64,000 nucleotides of DNA from Nitratireductor aestuarii (GTDB lineage Bacteria > Pseudomonadota > Alphaproteobacteria > Rhizobiales > Rhizobiaceae), in assembly GCF_014641695.1 (NCBI RefSeq), contig NZ_BMIF01000001.1, positions 186,001-250,000 of the forward strand. Direction: 5' to 3'. The translations under genes were made by a program, and so were the position numbers. How positions within the stretch are numbered: position 1 is the first letter of the stretch; every line of letters begins with the position of its first letter. Under the pieces are notes generated by a model. It ran no database searches and was not told the origin of the DNA. It was given only the letters and a program-made list of their open reading frames with translations. Below are positions 1 through 9,372 of the stretch, one piece after another.

Positions 1-317
1 TCCATCAGCAACACGTAATCGCCCTCGGAATGGTCGAGGCCTGCAAGGATTGCCGTCTCCTTGCCGAAATTGCGCGAGAGAGACAGAAGCTTCCAGTCGC
101 CATTCATATGGGTCTCGAACAGCGCCACGCTATTGTCCGTGCTACCGTCGTCCACGAGAATGAAGCGGGTCGTGAGGCCAAACCGCTCCCGCACCGCATC
201 TGCAAGTTCGACTGCCATCCGCGCGAAGTGGATAGCCGACTCCGCTTCATTCAGGAACGGAACGATGACGTCGAGTTGCTTTGCTTTGTTGGCCACGGCT
301 AGTCGCTTGAATCCCAT
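1..317 (-). CDS. Family 2 glycosyltransferase, partial (5' end)
   Basis: The minus strand encodes the N-terminal 105 or so residues of a GT-A fold glycosyltransferase; the rest lies beyond the window edge. After a short lead the protein reads DVIVPFLNE, the usual first beta strand, then FILVDDGSTD, which holds the nucleotide-sugar and metal-binding aspartates, and then LSRNFGKETAILAGLDH followed by GDY. That order is typical of the dolichol/undecaprenyl-phosphate sugar transferase branch (GtrB, ArnC, DPM1-like), so transfer of a sugar to a polyprenyl phosphate at the inner membrane is likely. Start: ATG at 315-317 is used here; a GTG eight codons further in is an alternative and neither has a strong ribosome site. 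The acceptor cannot be told without the C-terminus, where membrane helices may be present. Confidence 0.85.
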   Translation of the reverse strand, partial: MGFKRLAVANKAKQLDVIVPFLNEAESAIHFARMAVELADAVRERFGLTTRFILVDDGSTDNSVALFETHMNGDWKLLSLSRNFGKETAILAGLDHSEGDYVLLM

Positions 318-493
318 TACTTTTGTCACACAGGGGTATTGCGTCCTACGCGTCGCCGCAAGAGGCGAGATCAGGAGCTTCTACCTAAAAACTGGCCTAT
401 ACCATGCATTTGGCGGGTATTTGTCCGATCAAAGCTTTTCCATTGATAAGCAAAATGCATTAGAGCTGTCGTCACGAACAGGACGGATGCAGC

Positions 494-1414
494 ATGGAAC
501 TTGATCTCGGCATTTCACCATCGGACACGCGGGACGATAGTCACGTTCAGCACGAAGATACAAGCTTCGCGGAGAGCCTGCCCATCTACCGCGATGCGCC
601 ATCGTCGGTTGAGTTCAACAAGCTGCGCAAGCGGCTGCTGAGACAGGTGCGAGAGTCGATCGAGGCTTTCTCGATGGCCCGGCCCGGAGACCGCTGGCTG
701 GTGGCGCTTTCCGGCGGCAAGGATTCCTACGGGCTTCTGGCGGCGCTGATGGACCTGAAGTGGCGCGGGCTTCTTCCGGTAGAGCTCATCGCCTGCAATC
801 TCGACCAGGGACAGCCCGGCTTCCCGAAACACATCCTGCCGGAATTCCTTGATCGCATCGGCGTCCGCTACCGCATCGAGTACCAGGATACCTACTCGGT
901 CGTCACCGAAAAGATCCCGGAAAATCGGACTTACTGTTCGCTCTGCTCGCGGCTGCGCCGCGGCCATCTCTACCGTGTCGCGCGGGAGGAGGGATGCAGT
1001 GCGCTGGTGCTGGGCCACCATCGCGAGGACATCCTCGAGACCTTCTTCATGAATCTCTTCCACGGCGGACGTCTGGCCTCCATGCCGCCGAAGCTGGTCA
1101 ATGACGAGGGTGATTTGATGGTGCTCCGCCCGCTCGCCTATTGCGCTGAGACGGACCTGCAGAAATTCTCCGACGCCATGAAGTTCCCGATCATCCCCTG
1201 CAATCTCTGCGGCAGCCAGGACGGCCTGCAGCGTAACGCCATGAAGGCGATGCTGACCGATATCGAGAAGCGCATGCCGGGCCGCAAGGACACGATGATC
1301 CGCGCGCTGGGCAATATCCGCCCCTCGCATCTCCTCGACATGAAGCTGTTTGATTTCGCCGGGCTGGAACCGGACGGCAAGCCTCGCCCGGGACCAGCTG
1401 AACCGCTGTTTTGA
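494..1414 (+). CDS. ttcA: tRNA 2-thiocytidine(32) synthetase TtcA
   Basis: TtcA makes 2-thiocytidine at position 32 of certain tRNAs, using ATP to activate the base and an iron-sulfur cluster in sulfur transfer. The 306-residue product carries the PP-loop SGGKDS at residues 73-78. It has two CxxC pairs, C148/C151 ([11 protein letters not shown]) and C236/C239 (PCNLCGSQ), matching the cluster-binding cysteines of the family, and [10 protein letters not shown] in between. The C-terminal [10 protein letters not shown] is also typical. Length matches the family (about 300). The gene stands alone and faces an MFS gene across a shared terminator region. Confidence 0.95.
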   Translation: MELDLGISPSDTRDDSHVQHEDTSFAESLPIYRDAPSSVEFNKLRKRLLRQVRESIEAFSMARPGDRWLVALSGGKDSYGLLAALMDLKWRGLLPVELIACNLDQGQPGFPKHILPEFLDRIGVRYRIEYQDTYSVVTEKIPENRTYCSLCSRLRRGHLYRVAREEGCSALVLGHHREDILETFFMNLFHGGRLASMPPKLVNDEGDLMVLRPLAYCAETDLQKFSDAMKFPIIPCNLCGSQDGLQRNAMKAMLTDIEKRMPGRKDTMIRALGNIRPSHLLDMKLFDFAGLEPDGKPRPGPAEPLF

Positions 1415-1433
1415 TAGTCGCTACAACGAAAAA

Positions 1434-1459
1434 GGGGCCCCGTTTGGAGCCCCTTTTTT
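1434..1459 (+). terminator. Rho-independent terminator of ttcA
   Basis: GGGGC at 1434-1438 pairs with GCCCC at 1449-1453, with an inner CC/GG extension, followed by a run of six T. It lies 20 bases after the ttcA stop and just before the stop of the convergent MFS gene. The opposite strand has an A/T-rich flank as well, so it may act both ways. Confidence 0.8.
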
Positions 1460-1463
1460 CTTG

Positions 1464-2753
1464 TTAGTGCTTAACCGCTGGACTGATCTGCTGGAACAGT
1501 TTTCCGCGTTCCGCGATCAGGACCAGGACGAGCGACAGCAGACCGAGGATGAAGTAGCCGGCAGCGATTGGCGTCAGCGATCCATCAAAGCTGATGCCGA
1601 TCAAGGCTCCGAACAGGCCCGAACCGATGGTGCTGACGAAGCCCTGCACCGAAGCCGCAGTGCCTGCAACATGGCCGAGCGGCTCCATGGCAATGGCGTT
1701 GAAATTGCCGGCCACCCAGCCGAACTGGAACATCGCGAGCGAGAAGAGCAGGAAGAACAGCCAGAACGGCACCGGACCCAACAGCGTGATGATCAGCCAG
1801 ATGCCGGAGATGCCGATGAAGCCGATAAGCGCTCCATGCGACAGCCGGCGCATGCCGACACGTCCGACCAGGCGGGAGTTGCTGTAGGACGAGATAGCCA
1901 TCAGCGAGCCGCCGAGCGCGAACATGTAGGTAAACACGTCCTCCATGTCGTAGATGTCGATGTAGATCTGCTGAGCCGAATTGATGAACCCGAACAGCGC
2001 ACCCATGATCGCCGTGGTCGCCAGCATGTAGCAGGCGGCAAGGCGGTTGGTGATCACGATCCGGAAGCCCTGAAGGATGGAGCTTACCGCGATCGACCGA
2101 CGGTTTTCCGGGGCAAGCGTCTCCGGCAGGCGGATCCATGCCCACACGGCGATGCCAGCCGTCACGGTGGCCGTCAGCACGTAGATCATCGGCCATCCGC
2201 CGAGCGACATGAAGATGCGTCCGAGTGTGGGAGCGAAGATCGGCACGACCATGAAGATCATCATGATGATCGACATGACTTCTGCCATCCGGCGGCCGCC
2301 GTACATGTCGCGCACTGCCGAGACGGCGATGACACGCGTCGATGCCGCACCGAAGCCCTGCAGCGCGCGCAGCACGAGCATCAATGCAAAGCTTGGAACG
2401 AAGGCGGAGATGATCGAGCCGATGATGAAGATGCCAAGTCCGAAGAAGAGCGGCCCGCGACGACCGAAACGGTCGGCGAATGGGCCATAGAAGATCTGCC
2501 CGAGGCCGAGGCCCATCACATAGGCGGTGATCACCAGCTGGCGGCTGTTCTCGTCGTCGACGTTAAGGGCTGAACCCATCTGCTGAAGGGCGGGCAGTAC
2601 GACATCGATGCCAAGCGCGTTGATCGACATGATCGCGGCCGCAAGTGCAACGAACTCCTTCTTGCCGATGAGCGAAGCGGGGTCGTAGCTCGGTTGAGCT
2701 CCAATAGAAGATGCAGAGCCGGGTTGCGGCTCTTTCACAATAGATTTGTCCAT
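1464..2753 (-). CDS. MFS drug exporter, Bcr/CflA type (DHA1)
   Basis: The product is a 429-residue inner-membrane protein with about twelve hydrophobic helices, as expected for a proton-driven 12-helix drug antiporter. Residues after the cytoplasmic lead (about 1-30) show the helix 1 signature with D50-V-V-L-P, then the loop 2-3 motif GPFADRFGRRGPL, which is motif A of the major facilitator superfamily, and motif C-like GYFILG near the end. The order and length fit the Bcr/CflA family (export of bicyclomycin, chloramphenicol or other small molecules). The substrate cannot be read from sequence. AGGAGCC sits seven bases before the ATG. It lies between grxD and ttcA; no local regulator is evident. 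Confidence 0.88.
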   Translation of the reverse strand: MDKSIVKEPQPGSASSIGAQPSYDPASLIGKKEFVALAAAIMSINALGIDVVLPALQQMGSALNVDDENSRQLVITAYVMGLGLGQIFYGPFADRFGRRGPLFFGLGIFIIGSIISAFVPSFALMLVLRALQGFGAASTRVIAVSAVRDMYGGRRMAEVMSIIMMIFMVVPIFAPTLGRIFMSLGGWPMIYVLTATVTAGIAVWAWIRLPETLAPENRRSIAVSSILQGFRIVITNRLAACYMLATTAIMGALFGFINSAQQIYIDIYDMEDVFTYMFALGGSLMAISSYSNSRLVGRVGMRRLSHGALIGFIGISGIWLIITLLGPVPFWLFFLLFSLAMFQFGWVAGNFNAIAMEPLGHVAGTAASVQGFVSTIGSGLFGALIGISFDGSLTPIAAGYFILGLLSLVLVLIAERGKLFQQISPAVKH

Positions 2754-2841
2754 GATTGGCTCCTGGCCAAAAACTCAAAACGCCATGGGCGTTGGAATGT
2801 GGTAGCACTGCCGGAACGGCAGTTTTCAATTTCTTGAAACA

Positions 2842-2868
2842 GATGCGCCGACGAATCGCCGGCGCATC
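2842..2868 (-). terminator. Probable terminator hairpin after grxD
   Basis: GATGCGCC (2842-2849) and GGCGCATC (2861-2868) form a perfect 8-bp stem downstream of the grxD stop, followed on the minus strand by TGTTTC. The T-run is poor, so this is a likely but imperfect intrinsic terminator. Confidence 0.45.
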
Positions 2869-2912
2869 GCAGTATCCGAATTATCTGCCGGTCGCCCGGC
2901 GAGCTGACGGGG

Positions 2913-3245
2913 TCAAGCAGCCCGGACGGCTACTCCCTTGTCGCTCAGGAACTGCTGCAATTCACCGGCCTGGAACATTTCGCGGACAATGTCGCAACCG
3001 CCGACGAATTCACCCTTCACATAAAGCTGCGGGATGGTCGGCCAGCTGGAATAGTCCTTGATGCCCTGGCGAATTTCATTTGAGGCGAGGACATTGATGC
3101 CCTTGTAGTTGACGCCGAGGTAATCGAGGATCTGCACGACCTGACCCGAGAAACCGCACTGCGGCATGTCCGGGACGCCCTTCATAAAGAGCACGACGTC
3201 GTTCGACTTGACCTCGTTGTCGATGAATTCGTTGATGCCTGTCAT
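2913..3245 (-). CDS. grxD: Monothiol glutaredoxin Grx4 family
   Basis: This 110-residue protein is a CGFS-type glutaredoxin, which binds a [2Fe-2S] cluster with glutathione and passes it to target proteins. The CGFS active site is at residues 30-33, preceded by the conserved MKGVPDMPQ and followed by [19 protein letters not shown], which contains the cis-proline glutathione site and the GGCD loop. AAAGGA lies before the ATG. In many alphaproteobacteria the gene follows bolA; no bolA-like frame is seen in the 208 bases upstream here, so the usual partner is elsewhere or absent from this locus. Confidence 0.95.
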   Translation of the reverse strand: MTGINEFIDNEVKSNDVVLFMKGVPDMPQCGFSGQVVQILDYLGVNYKGINVLASNEIRQGIKDYSSWPTIPQLYVKGEFVGGCDIVREMFQAGELQQFLSDKGVAVRAA

Positions 3246-3453
3246 CGGCCCAGTCCTTTCATTTCCGGGTTCAAGGCCCGGAACCCCAAAACAATCAAGG
3301 CTTATCTATTGCAGGATCCATCACTGTGCAATGTCTAAGCCCTGTGTCGGAAGATAATATAATGGGCCGAAAGGGAAGGGTGAAACGATTGGCTCAGGCA
3401 AATGCTGGGCGTGCGGGCTGTTCAGATGCGCCAGAATCTGGTTTCTGGAGGCC

Positions 3454-4581
3454 ATGAAATTCTCACCGCAACAAGATGAAGCCCTGCAGGCCGTGGCAAA
3501 ATGGCTGGCCGGCGGGCGCAAGCAGGTTTTCCGTTTGTTCGGCTATGCCGGAACGGGCAAGACGACGCTCGCGCGTTATTTCGCCGAGCACGTTGATGGC
3601 GACGTCCAGTTCGCAGCCTTCACAGGCAAGGCCGCCCAGGTGCTGCGCTCCAAGGGCGCGAGCAACGCCCGTACGATCCACTCGCTGATCTATCGCCCCA
3701 AGGGCGAGGAGGCCGTGGAGGACGAGACAACCGGCAAGACGATGATCTCGCCGACCTTCTCGCTCAACCGCCAGAGCCCGATTGCCAAGGCGAAGCTCAT
3801 CATCATCGATGAGTGCTCCATGGTGGATGAGGCTTTGGGCCGCGACCTGATGTCCTTCGGCACACCGATCCTTGTGCTTGGTGATCCGGGGCAGCTTCCG
3901 CCGATTTCGGGTGGTGGCTTCTTCACCGACCATGATCCCGATTTCCTGCTGACGGAAATCCACCGTCAGGCGCGTGATAATCCCATCCTCCGGCTGGCGC
4001 TTGATGTGCGCGAAGGCCGCGAGGTGGACTACGGCGAATATGGGGAGGCGCGCGTGATCTCCCGCAACGAGATCAACAGCGACATCGTCACCTCGGCGGA
4101 TCAGGTTCTGGTCGGCACCAATCGCACCCGCCGCCGCTACAATCAGCGCCTGCGCGATCTGCGCGGCTTCGACGCGCTCTACCCGCAGGCTGGAGACAAG
4201 CTTGTCTGCCTGCGCAACGATCCGGCCAAGGGCCTGCTGAACGGCTCGCTCTGGAAGGTAATGACATCGTCGCGTGAGACAGTGAAGCCCGGCATCAATC
4301 TTCTGGTGACGCCGGAAGAAGACGATCCCGATCGTGGCGTTGCCAAGATCAAGCTCCTGAAGGCTGCCTTCGATGAGCCGGACGCCGAAATTCCGTGGCA
4401 GACAAAGAAGCGCTACGATGATTTCGACTATGGCTATGCGCTGACCGTCCATAAGGCGCAGGGTTCGCAGTGGAATGAAGTGGTGCTGTTCGACGAAAGC
4501 TTTGCCTTCCGTGATACGCGCGCGCGTTGGCTGTACACGGCCATAACGCGCGCGGCAGAGCGCCTTACCATCGTGCGCTAG
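3454..4581 (+). CDS. RecD-like ATP-dependent DNA helicase
   Basis: The 375-residue protein is a compact superfamily 1B helicase. Walker A is GYAGTGKTT at residues 30-38; Walker B is IIIDE at 116-120 followed by CSMVDE; GDPGQLPPI is motif III; the C-terminus has ALTVHKAQGSQW and YTAITRA, helicase motifs V and VI in the UvrD_C_2 fold. It lacks the long N-terminal region of RecD or RecD2, so it is a small stand-alone member of the AAA_30/RecD group. A role in DNA repair or processing is inferred from the family only. A GGAGG sits seven bases before the ATG. The stop abuts the stop of the convergent SpoIIAA-like gene with no gap. Confidence 0.88.
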   Translation: MKFSPQQDEALQAVAKWLAGGRKQVFRLFGYAGTGKTTLARYFAEHVDGDVQFAAFTGKAAQVLRSKGASNARTIHSLIYRPKGEEAVEDETTGKTMISPTFSLNRQSPIAKAKLIIIDECSMVDEALGRDLMSFGTPILVLGDPGQLPPISGGGFFTDHDPDFLLTEIHRQARDNPILRLALDVREGREVDYGEYGEARVISRNEINSDIVTSADQVLVGTNRTRRRYNQRLRDLRGFDALYPQAGDKLVCLRNDPAKGLLNGSLWKVMTSSRETVKPGINLLVTPEEDDPDRGVAKIKLLKAAFDEPDAEIPWQTKKRYDDFDYGYALTVHKAQGSQWNEVVLFDESFAFRDTRARWLYTAITRAAERLTIVR

Positions 4582-4983
4582 CTAGACGGGAAGGGGGCTG
4601 GCGCCGATCCACGCCCAGGCCTCGTCCGCTTCATCGAGATCGAATTCCTTGATCTCGATGGATGTGAACGGCTTGGCGACCGTAATGCCGGTCCTGATCC
4701 AGCCTTCGGCGCCAACAAGCGCGATCCTGCGGATATGCTTGAAGGCTTCGGCCTTGCCCGAATAAGTTTCGCCTCGAAACAAGGTGCTCCAGTCGAGCCC
4801 GTCATAGTCGTGGACGATCACGATGATATCGATGAGCTCGTGAAGCAGAGAAGCACCTTCGATGAGGCCATAAAGGTTCTCGATGTCGGCGGCGACGATT
4901 TCGCCGGTCACCTCAAATGCGAAAACATCGTCCCGATCGGTCTCAATTCGCTTTACTCTTGGCGGTGTTTCGTTGTTCAGCAT
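4582..4983 (-). CDS. SpoIIAA-like (STAS-fold) protein
   Basis: The 133-residue protein matches the SpoIIAA-like family: an alpha/beta STAS fold with alternating strands and helices. Segments typical of the family are FAFEVTGEI near residue 21, the run DIIVIVHDYDGLD, and AKPFTSIEIKEFD late in the protein. No catalytic residues are expected; STAS domains bind small ligands or partner proteins. It has no signal peptide and is probably cytoplasmic. An EcfG-type promoter lies just upstream (5013-5038), so it is probably a stress-induced member of the family. It ends directly against the helicase gene on the other strand. Confidence 0.8.
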   Translation of the reverse strand: MLNNETPPRVKRIETDRDDVFAFEVTGEIVAADIENLYGLIEGASLLHELIDIIVIVHDYDGLDWSTLFRGETYSGKAEAFKHIRRIALVGAEGWIRTGITVAKPFTSIEIKEFDLDEADEAWAWIGASPLPV

Positions 4984-5012
4984 CCGTCACCTGTCCTTCG
5001 CTATCGCATTGA

Positions 5013-5038
5013 AACGGCAATTTCCCCCTGTCAGTTCC
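5013..5038 (-). promoter_or_regulatory. EcfG-type general stress promoter (SpoIIAA-like gene)
   Basis: On the minus strand GGAAC (5038-5034) is followed by 17 nt and CGTT (5016-5013). This is the full consensus known for alphaproteobacterial EcfG/RpoE2 promoters. Transcription would start near 5005, about 20 bases before the ATG at 4983. Seen directly; function inferred. Confidence 0.7.
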
Positions 5039-5090
5039 GCTTTGATGGAGTATAGCGGTTGGCTAAAACGTCCTCGCACGGGATTCTGTC

Positions 5091-5837
5091 ATGCCGGCAA
5101 AGCTCTCTGTAAACCTCAACGCCGTTGCGATGCTGCGCAACCGCCGCAACCTGCCATGGCCGAGTGTCACGGGAATTGGGCGTCTGGCGCTGCAGGCGGG
5201 CGCTCGCGGCCTGACCGTTCACCCCCGCCCGGACCAGCGCCACATCCGCTTCTCTGACCTGCCGGAGATCCGCAACCTGATCGATGACGAATTCCCTGAT
5301 CGGGAGTTCAACATCGAAGGCTATCCGAGCGAGGAGTTCCTGAAGCTGGTCGAGGATACAGAGCCGGAACAGGTCACGCTCGTGCCTGACAGTCCTGAGC
5401 AGAACACGTCCGACCACGGCTGGTCATTCAGCCAGAACCGTGAGCTGCTGGCGAGGGTGATCGGACGTCTGAAGAAGGGGGGCTTCCGTGTTTCCTGCTT
5501 TGCCGATCCGGATGCGAGCCTCGAGGAACTGAAGATCGCCAGGGAGCTGGGCGCCGACCGTGTCGAGCTCTACACCGGCCCATATGGCGCCTGCCACGAT
5601 GATGCGGCGATGGCGAAGGTGGAGCTTGAAAAGCTCCGCGAAACCGGTTTGCGCGCGGAGAGCCTCGGCCTGGAGATCAATGCCGGCCACGATCTGACAG
5701 TCGAAAATCTGCCGGACCTGGTAACGCACCTGCCAATGTTGGCCGAAGTTTCCATCGGCCATGCTCTGACGGCCGATGCGCTGGTTCACGGCATTTCCGA
5801 AACCGTCCGCCGTTACAACAAGGCGCTTGGCTGGTAA
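5091..5837 (+). CDS. pdxJ: Pyridoxine 5'-phosphate synthase
   Basis: PdxJ condenses 1-deoxy-D-xylulose 5-phosphate with 3-amino-2-oxopropyl phosphate to give pyridoxine 5'-phosphate, the last ring-closing step of DXP-dependent vitamin B6 synthesis. The 248-residue protein begins with [15 protein letters not shown], and has the family signature [24 protein letters not shown], the VTLVPDSP strand, and [11 protein letters not shown] with the catalytic histidine and phosphate-binding residues. SIGHAL near the C-terminus closes the TIM barrel. Length is normal. The gene is a single transcription unit; pdxA or pdxH are not nearby. Confidence 0.96.
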   Translation: MPAKLSVNLNAVAMLRNRRNLPWPSVTGIGRLALQAGARGLTVHPRPDQRHIRFSDLPEIRNLIDDEFPDREFNIEGYPSEEFLKLVEDTEPEQVTLVPDSPEQNTSDHGWSFSQNRELLARVIGRLKKGGFRVSCFADPDASLEELKIARELGADRVELYTGPYGACHDDAAMAKVELEKLRETGLRAESLGLEINAGHDLTVENLPDLVTHLPMLAEVSIGHALTADALVHGISETVRRYNKALGW

Positions 5838-5851
5838 CACCTACCAGCCAA
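5827..5851. terminator. Inverted repeat between pdxJ and the glyoxalase gene
   Basis: TTGGCTGGTA (5827-5836) and TACCAGCCAA (5842-5851) form a perfect 10-bp stem with a 5-base loop that includes the pdxJ stop codon. There is no T-run on either strand, so termination or mRNA end protection between the two convergent genes is only probable. Confidence 0.4.
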
Positions 5852-5864
5852 ACATCGCCAACGA

Positions 5865-6260
5865 TCAAACGTAGCGCCCTTCGCGCTGGATCACCTCGAT
5901 CTTGTATCCGTCAGGATCGGAGACGAAGAAGAAGCGGGCGAGGGGCACGTCATCCTTCGTTAGTTCGACGATATCGCGCGGCTGGTAGCCGGCTTCACGA
6001 AGGCGCGTGTGCTCAGCTTCGATATCCTCAACCGTAAACGCGAGGTGCCCGTAGCCTTCGCCAAGATCGTAGGGATCGAGGCGACCCTTGTTGATCGTGA
6101 GCTCCAGCTCGAACTCCGACTCGGCATTGCGCAGGTACACCAGCGTGAAGCTGTCGAACTCGAAGCGCTCTGCGACCTCTAGGCCGAAAACGTCCTTGTA
6201 GAAGTTGACGGAACGCTCCTCATCGAGGACGCGGATCATCGAATGAACTGCCTTGGCCAT
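5865..6260 (-). CDS. Glyoxalase I-like VOC family protein
   Basis: The 131-residue protein has the vicinal-oxygen-chelate fold and is close in length to E. coli GloA (135). All four metal ligands of glyoxalase I have counterparts: H6 (VHSMIRV), E53 (LELTINKG), H72 (GYGHLAF) and E122 (GYKIEVIQ). NFYKDVFGL and the SDPDGYKIE segment are hallmark features. This supports conversion of the methylglyoxal-glutathione adduct to S-lactoylglutathione in the cytoplasm. Some loops differ from GloA, so another VOC activity on a glutathione adduct remains possible. Confidence 0.82.
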   Translation of the reverse strand: MAKAVHSMIRVLDEERSVNFYKDVFGLEVAERFEFDSFTLVYLRNAESEFELELTINKGRLDPYDLGEGYGHLAFTVEDIEAEHTRLREAGYQPRDIVELTKDDVPLARFFFVSDPDGYKIEVIQREGRYV

Positions 6261-6445
6261 AGCTGACTCTCTCGTTCGTTTACGGGGTTGCGCTTATAGT
6301 GCTGGCAGCTGACCTTGTCTTCAAGCCGACGCAAGGCAAAATGCCTCGTTCGTTGCTCTCTCTCCAAAACTGTACCTTGATTAGCGTGCTGGAAGCGGCG
6401 ATTGTTCGGTTTGCTTGAGCAGCGTTCCGTTGGGTGGGGCGGTTT

Positions 6446-6844
6446 ATGGCGTTGCAGTTCTTTCCGAGGGCAGGGCAAGTCCTGCTTTGTGATTTCTCAG
6501 GCTTCAAACCACCAGAGATGGTCAAGAAGCGACCTGTTATTGTTGTGTCACCGCGGCTGCCATACCGATCGCAATTGGCCGCTATAGTACCGATCAGCCT
6601 GACCGAGCCCCGACACGGGATGCCGTATTGTTGCCGCTTGTCCAAGAATTATCATCCCCTTGAACCGGATGACCTTCCAAGTTGGGCAAAATGCGACATG
6701 CTGGTGAATATCAGCTTGGAAAGATTGGAGACCTTCAAGATTGGGCGCCGACAATATGCGTCGGCCAACTTGACGCCTCAAGATTTGAAAGCTGTTCGAT
6801 GGTCAGTTCTCTGCGGTTTGGGGCTGGACAAGGGCATTGAATGA
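6446..6844 (+). CDS. PemK/MazF family toxin-like protein, no antitoxin seen
   Basis: The 132-residue protein begins FFPRAGQVLLCDF, the beta-barrel start of MazF/PemK endoribonucleases, followed by KKRPVIVVSP, a hallmark strand, and IVPISLT. The central PDDLPSWAKCDMLVNISLERL matches a chromosomal alphaproteobacterial branch of the family. MazF proteins cut mRNA at short sites and are usually paired with an upstream antitoxin. Here the 185 bases upstream contain no antitoxin-like frame. ATG 6446 is preferred over the ATG 12 bases earlier because family members begin MALQFF. It may be a housekeeping relative without toxicity. Confidence 0.75.
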   Translation: MALQFFPRAGQVLLCDFSGFKPPEMVKKRPVIVVSPRLPYRSQLAAIVPISLTEPRHGMPYCCRLSKNYHPLEPDDLPSWAKCDMLVNISLERLETFKIGRRQYASANLTPQDLKAVRWSVLCGLGLDKGIE

Positions 6845-6866
6845 AGCCGTCAGCGAGGCTATATTT

Positions 6867-6990
6867 GCCTGGTAACCCGGTCGTCGGGCTTTAAGACCTA
6901 GATTACTAGGCAGGCGATTCATTAAGGCGATGACAAGCCGTCGGATCGCCTTGTAACAGATGTCCCAAGACCCCGCTTCGGCGGGGTTTT
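6867..6990 (+). ncRNA. Candidate structured RNA or structured 3' UTR
   Basis: Between the MazF-like gene and tetR the plus strand can fold into several consecutive helices. GCCTG (6867-6871) pairs with CAGGC (6911-6915) and encloses two hairpins: CCCG/CGGG (6876-6879 with 6885-6888) and CCTAG/CTAGG (6897-6901 with 6906-6910). Next comes an 8-bp hairpin AAGGCGAT/ATCGCCTT (6924-6931 with 6945-6952), then the terminator at 6971-6990. No open frame is evident. It may be a separate small RNA or the 3' end of the toxin mRNA; I do not recognise a known RNA family. Confidence 0.4.
6971..6990 (+). terminator. Rho-independent terminator
   Basis: CCCCGC, TTCG tetraloop, GCGGGG, then TTTT. It lies 126 bases after the MazF-like stop and ends the structured region described separately. 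Confidence 0.85.
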
Positions 6991-7075
6991 GTGTATCTGG
7001 TGGTGATGATCTTGATGTTCCTGTTCTTCCCCAATCCAACATACCGCTTGCGCAACGGGCTCCATTGTGAGAGAA

Positions 7076-7093
7076 CCGTACCGTACGGTACGG
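7076..7093. promoter_or_regulatory. Perfect 18-bp palindrome, probable TetR operator
   Basis: CCGTACCGTACGGTACGG is its own reverse complement over 18 bases. It ends 10 bases before the TTG start of the TetR gene and overlaps the GGAGAA ribosome site. Such palindromes are the usual autoregulatory operators of TetR proteins. Binding by this particular regulator is inferred from position. Confidence 0.65.
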
Positions 7094-7103
7094 AGAATTT
7101 CAG

Positions 7104-8812
<1,709 letters not shown>

Positions 8813-8837
8813 TTCGGCTCACAGACCTGAAAGAAAG

Positions 8838-8865
8838 GGCGGCGTCTTCGGACGCCGCCTTTTTT
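8838..8865 (+). terminator. Rho-independent terminator of ilvC
   Basis: GGCGGCGTC, TTCG loop, GACGCCGCC, then six T. A 9-bp perfect stem 25 bases after the ilvC stop. Confidence 0.92.
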
Positions 8866-8890
8866 ATGTGGGGCTGCTGGAACGCAGCAC

Positions 8891-9283
8891 TTACTTGTAG
8901 ACAGAGGTTCCGCAATGACCAGATGGATGTGCAGCGCACGGGTGCTTCACGTTCACCCTCTGGCGGGTGACGGGTGGCTCAACGACGTACGGCTCGACGA
9001 CAAACAGGTCGTGTTGCGGCGATGGCCGGGGAGTGGGCGTACGGGCAAGAGGGGTTGCTCGCTGCATCGCCTCTTCATAGGTGAGGCGCTGTGCCCTCTG
9101 CGGATATTTGTAATGGTACTCCTGACCAATATAATCCTGAACCTTGATCAGGTTGGGGTTGGTCGTCTGGATTGACCTTGTTGCGATCCCCTTGGCCATA
9201 CCGGCCTGCGCGGGCAGGGGCTGCAATCCGCCCGCAATTGAAATGCTGCTGATCAAAAGCGCGAGTGAAATCCATCTACGCAT
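8891..9283 (-). CDS. Small secreted protein, paralogue of the upstream BA14K-type gene
   Basis: I do not recognise a named family. The 130-residue product starts MRRWISLALL and has a Sec signal peptide ending LPAQA at residue 27. The mature part holds NLIKVQDYI at residues 44-52, which occurs at exactly the same positions as NLVKVQSYI in the protein encoded just upstream, so the two are related by duplication. The tail is rich in Pro, Arg, Val and His and has two cysteines near the end (HPCAAHPSGHCG). ATG 9283 is chosen because GGAG lies six bases ahead; a longer reading to 9295 has no ribosome site. Periplasmic or surface location is inferred. Confidence 0.7.
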   Translation of the reverse strand: MRRWISLALLISSISIAGGLQPLPAQAGMAKGIATRSIQTTNPNLIKVQDYIGQEYHYKYPQRAQRLTYEEAMQRATPLARTPTPRPSPQHDLFVVEPYVVEPPVTRQRVNVKHPCAAHPSGHCGTSVYK

Positions 9284-9298
9284 GAAATGCTCCATAAG

Positions 9299-9339
9299 GA
9301 AAAAAGCCCCCCGAGAGGGCGGCGTCGGGTAACGCCGCC
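9299..9339 (-). terminator. Terminator-like double hairpin between the two secreted-protein genes
   Basis: Read on the minus strand, GGCGGCGT and ACGCCGCC (9339-9332 with 9325-9318) form an 8-bp stem; a shorter GC hairpin and six T (9304-9299) follow. It would end the transcript of the BA14K-type gene before the next gene. Confidence 0.55.
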
Positions 9340-9372
9340 TTTGGCGTCGGGCGCTGGCCGCGTGTTTTCGCG

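Noticed and set aside
1350-2573. Long open frame on the plus strand across the MFS gene
   Set aside because: It runs antisense to the MFS gene, has Asp/His/Arg-rich low-complexity composition and no ribosome site; a shadow of GC-rich coding on the other strand.
3463-4452. Minus-strand open frame antisense to the RecD-like helicase
   Set aside because: The plus-strand frame has all helicase motifs; the antisense frame has no recognisable fold.
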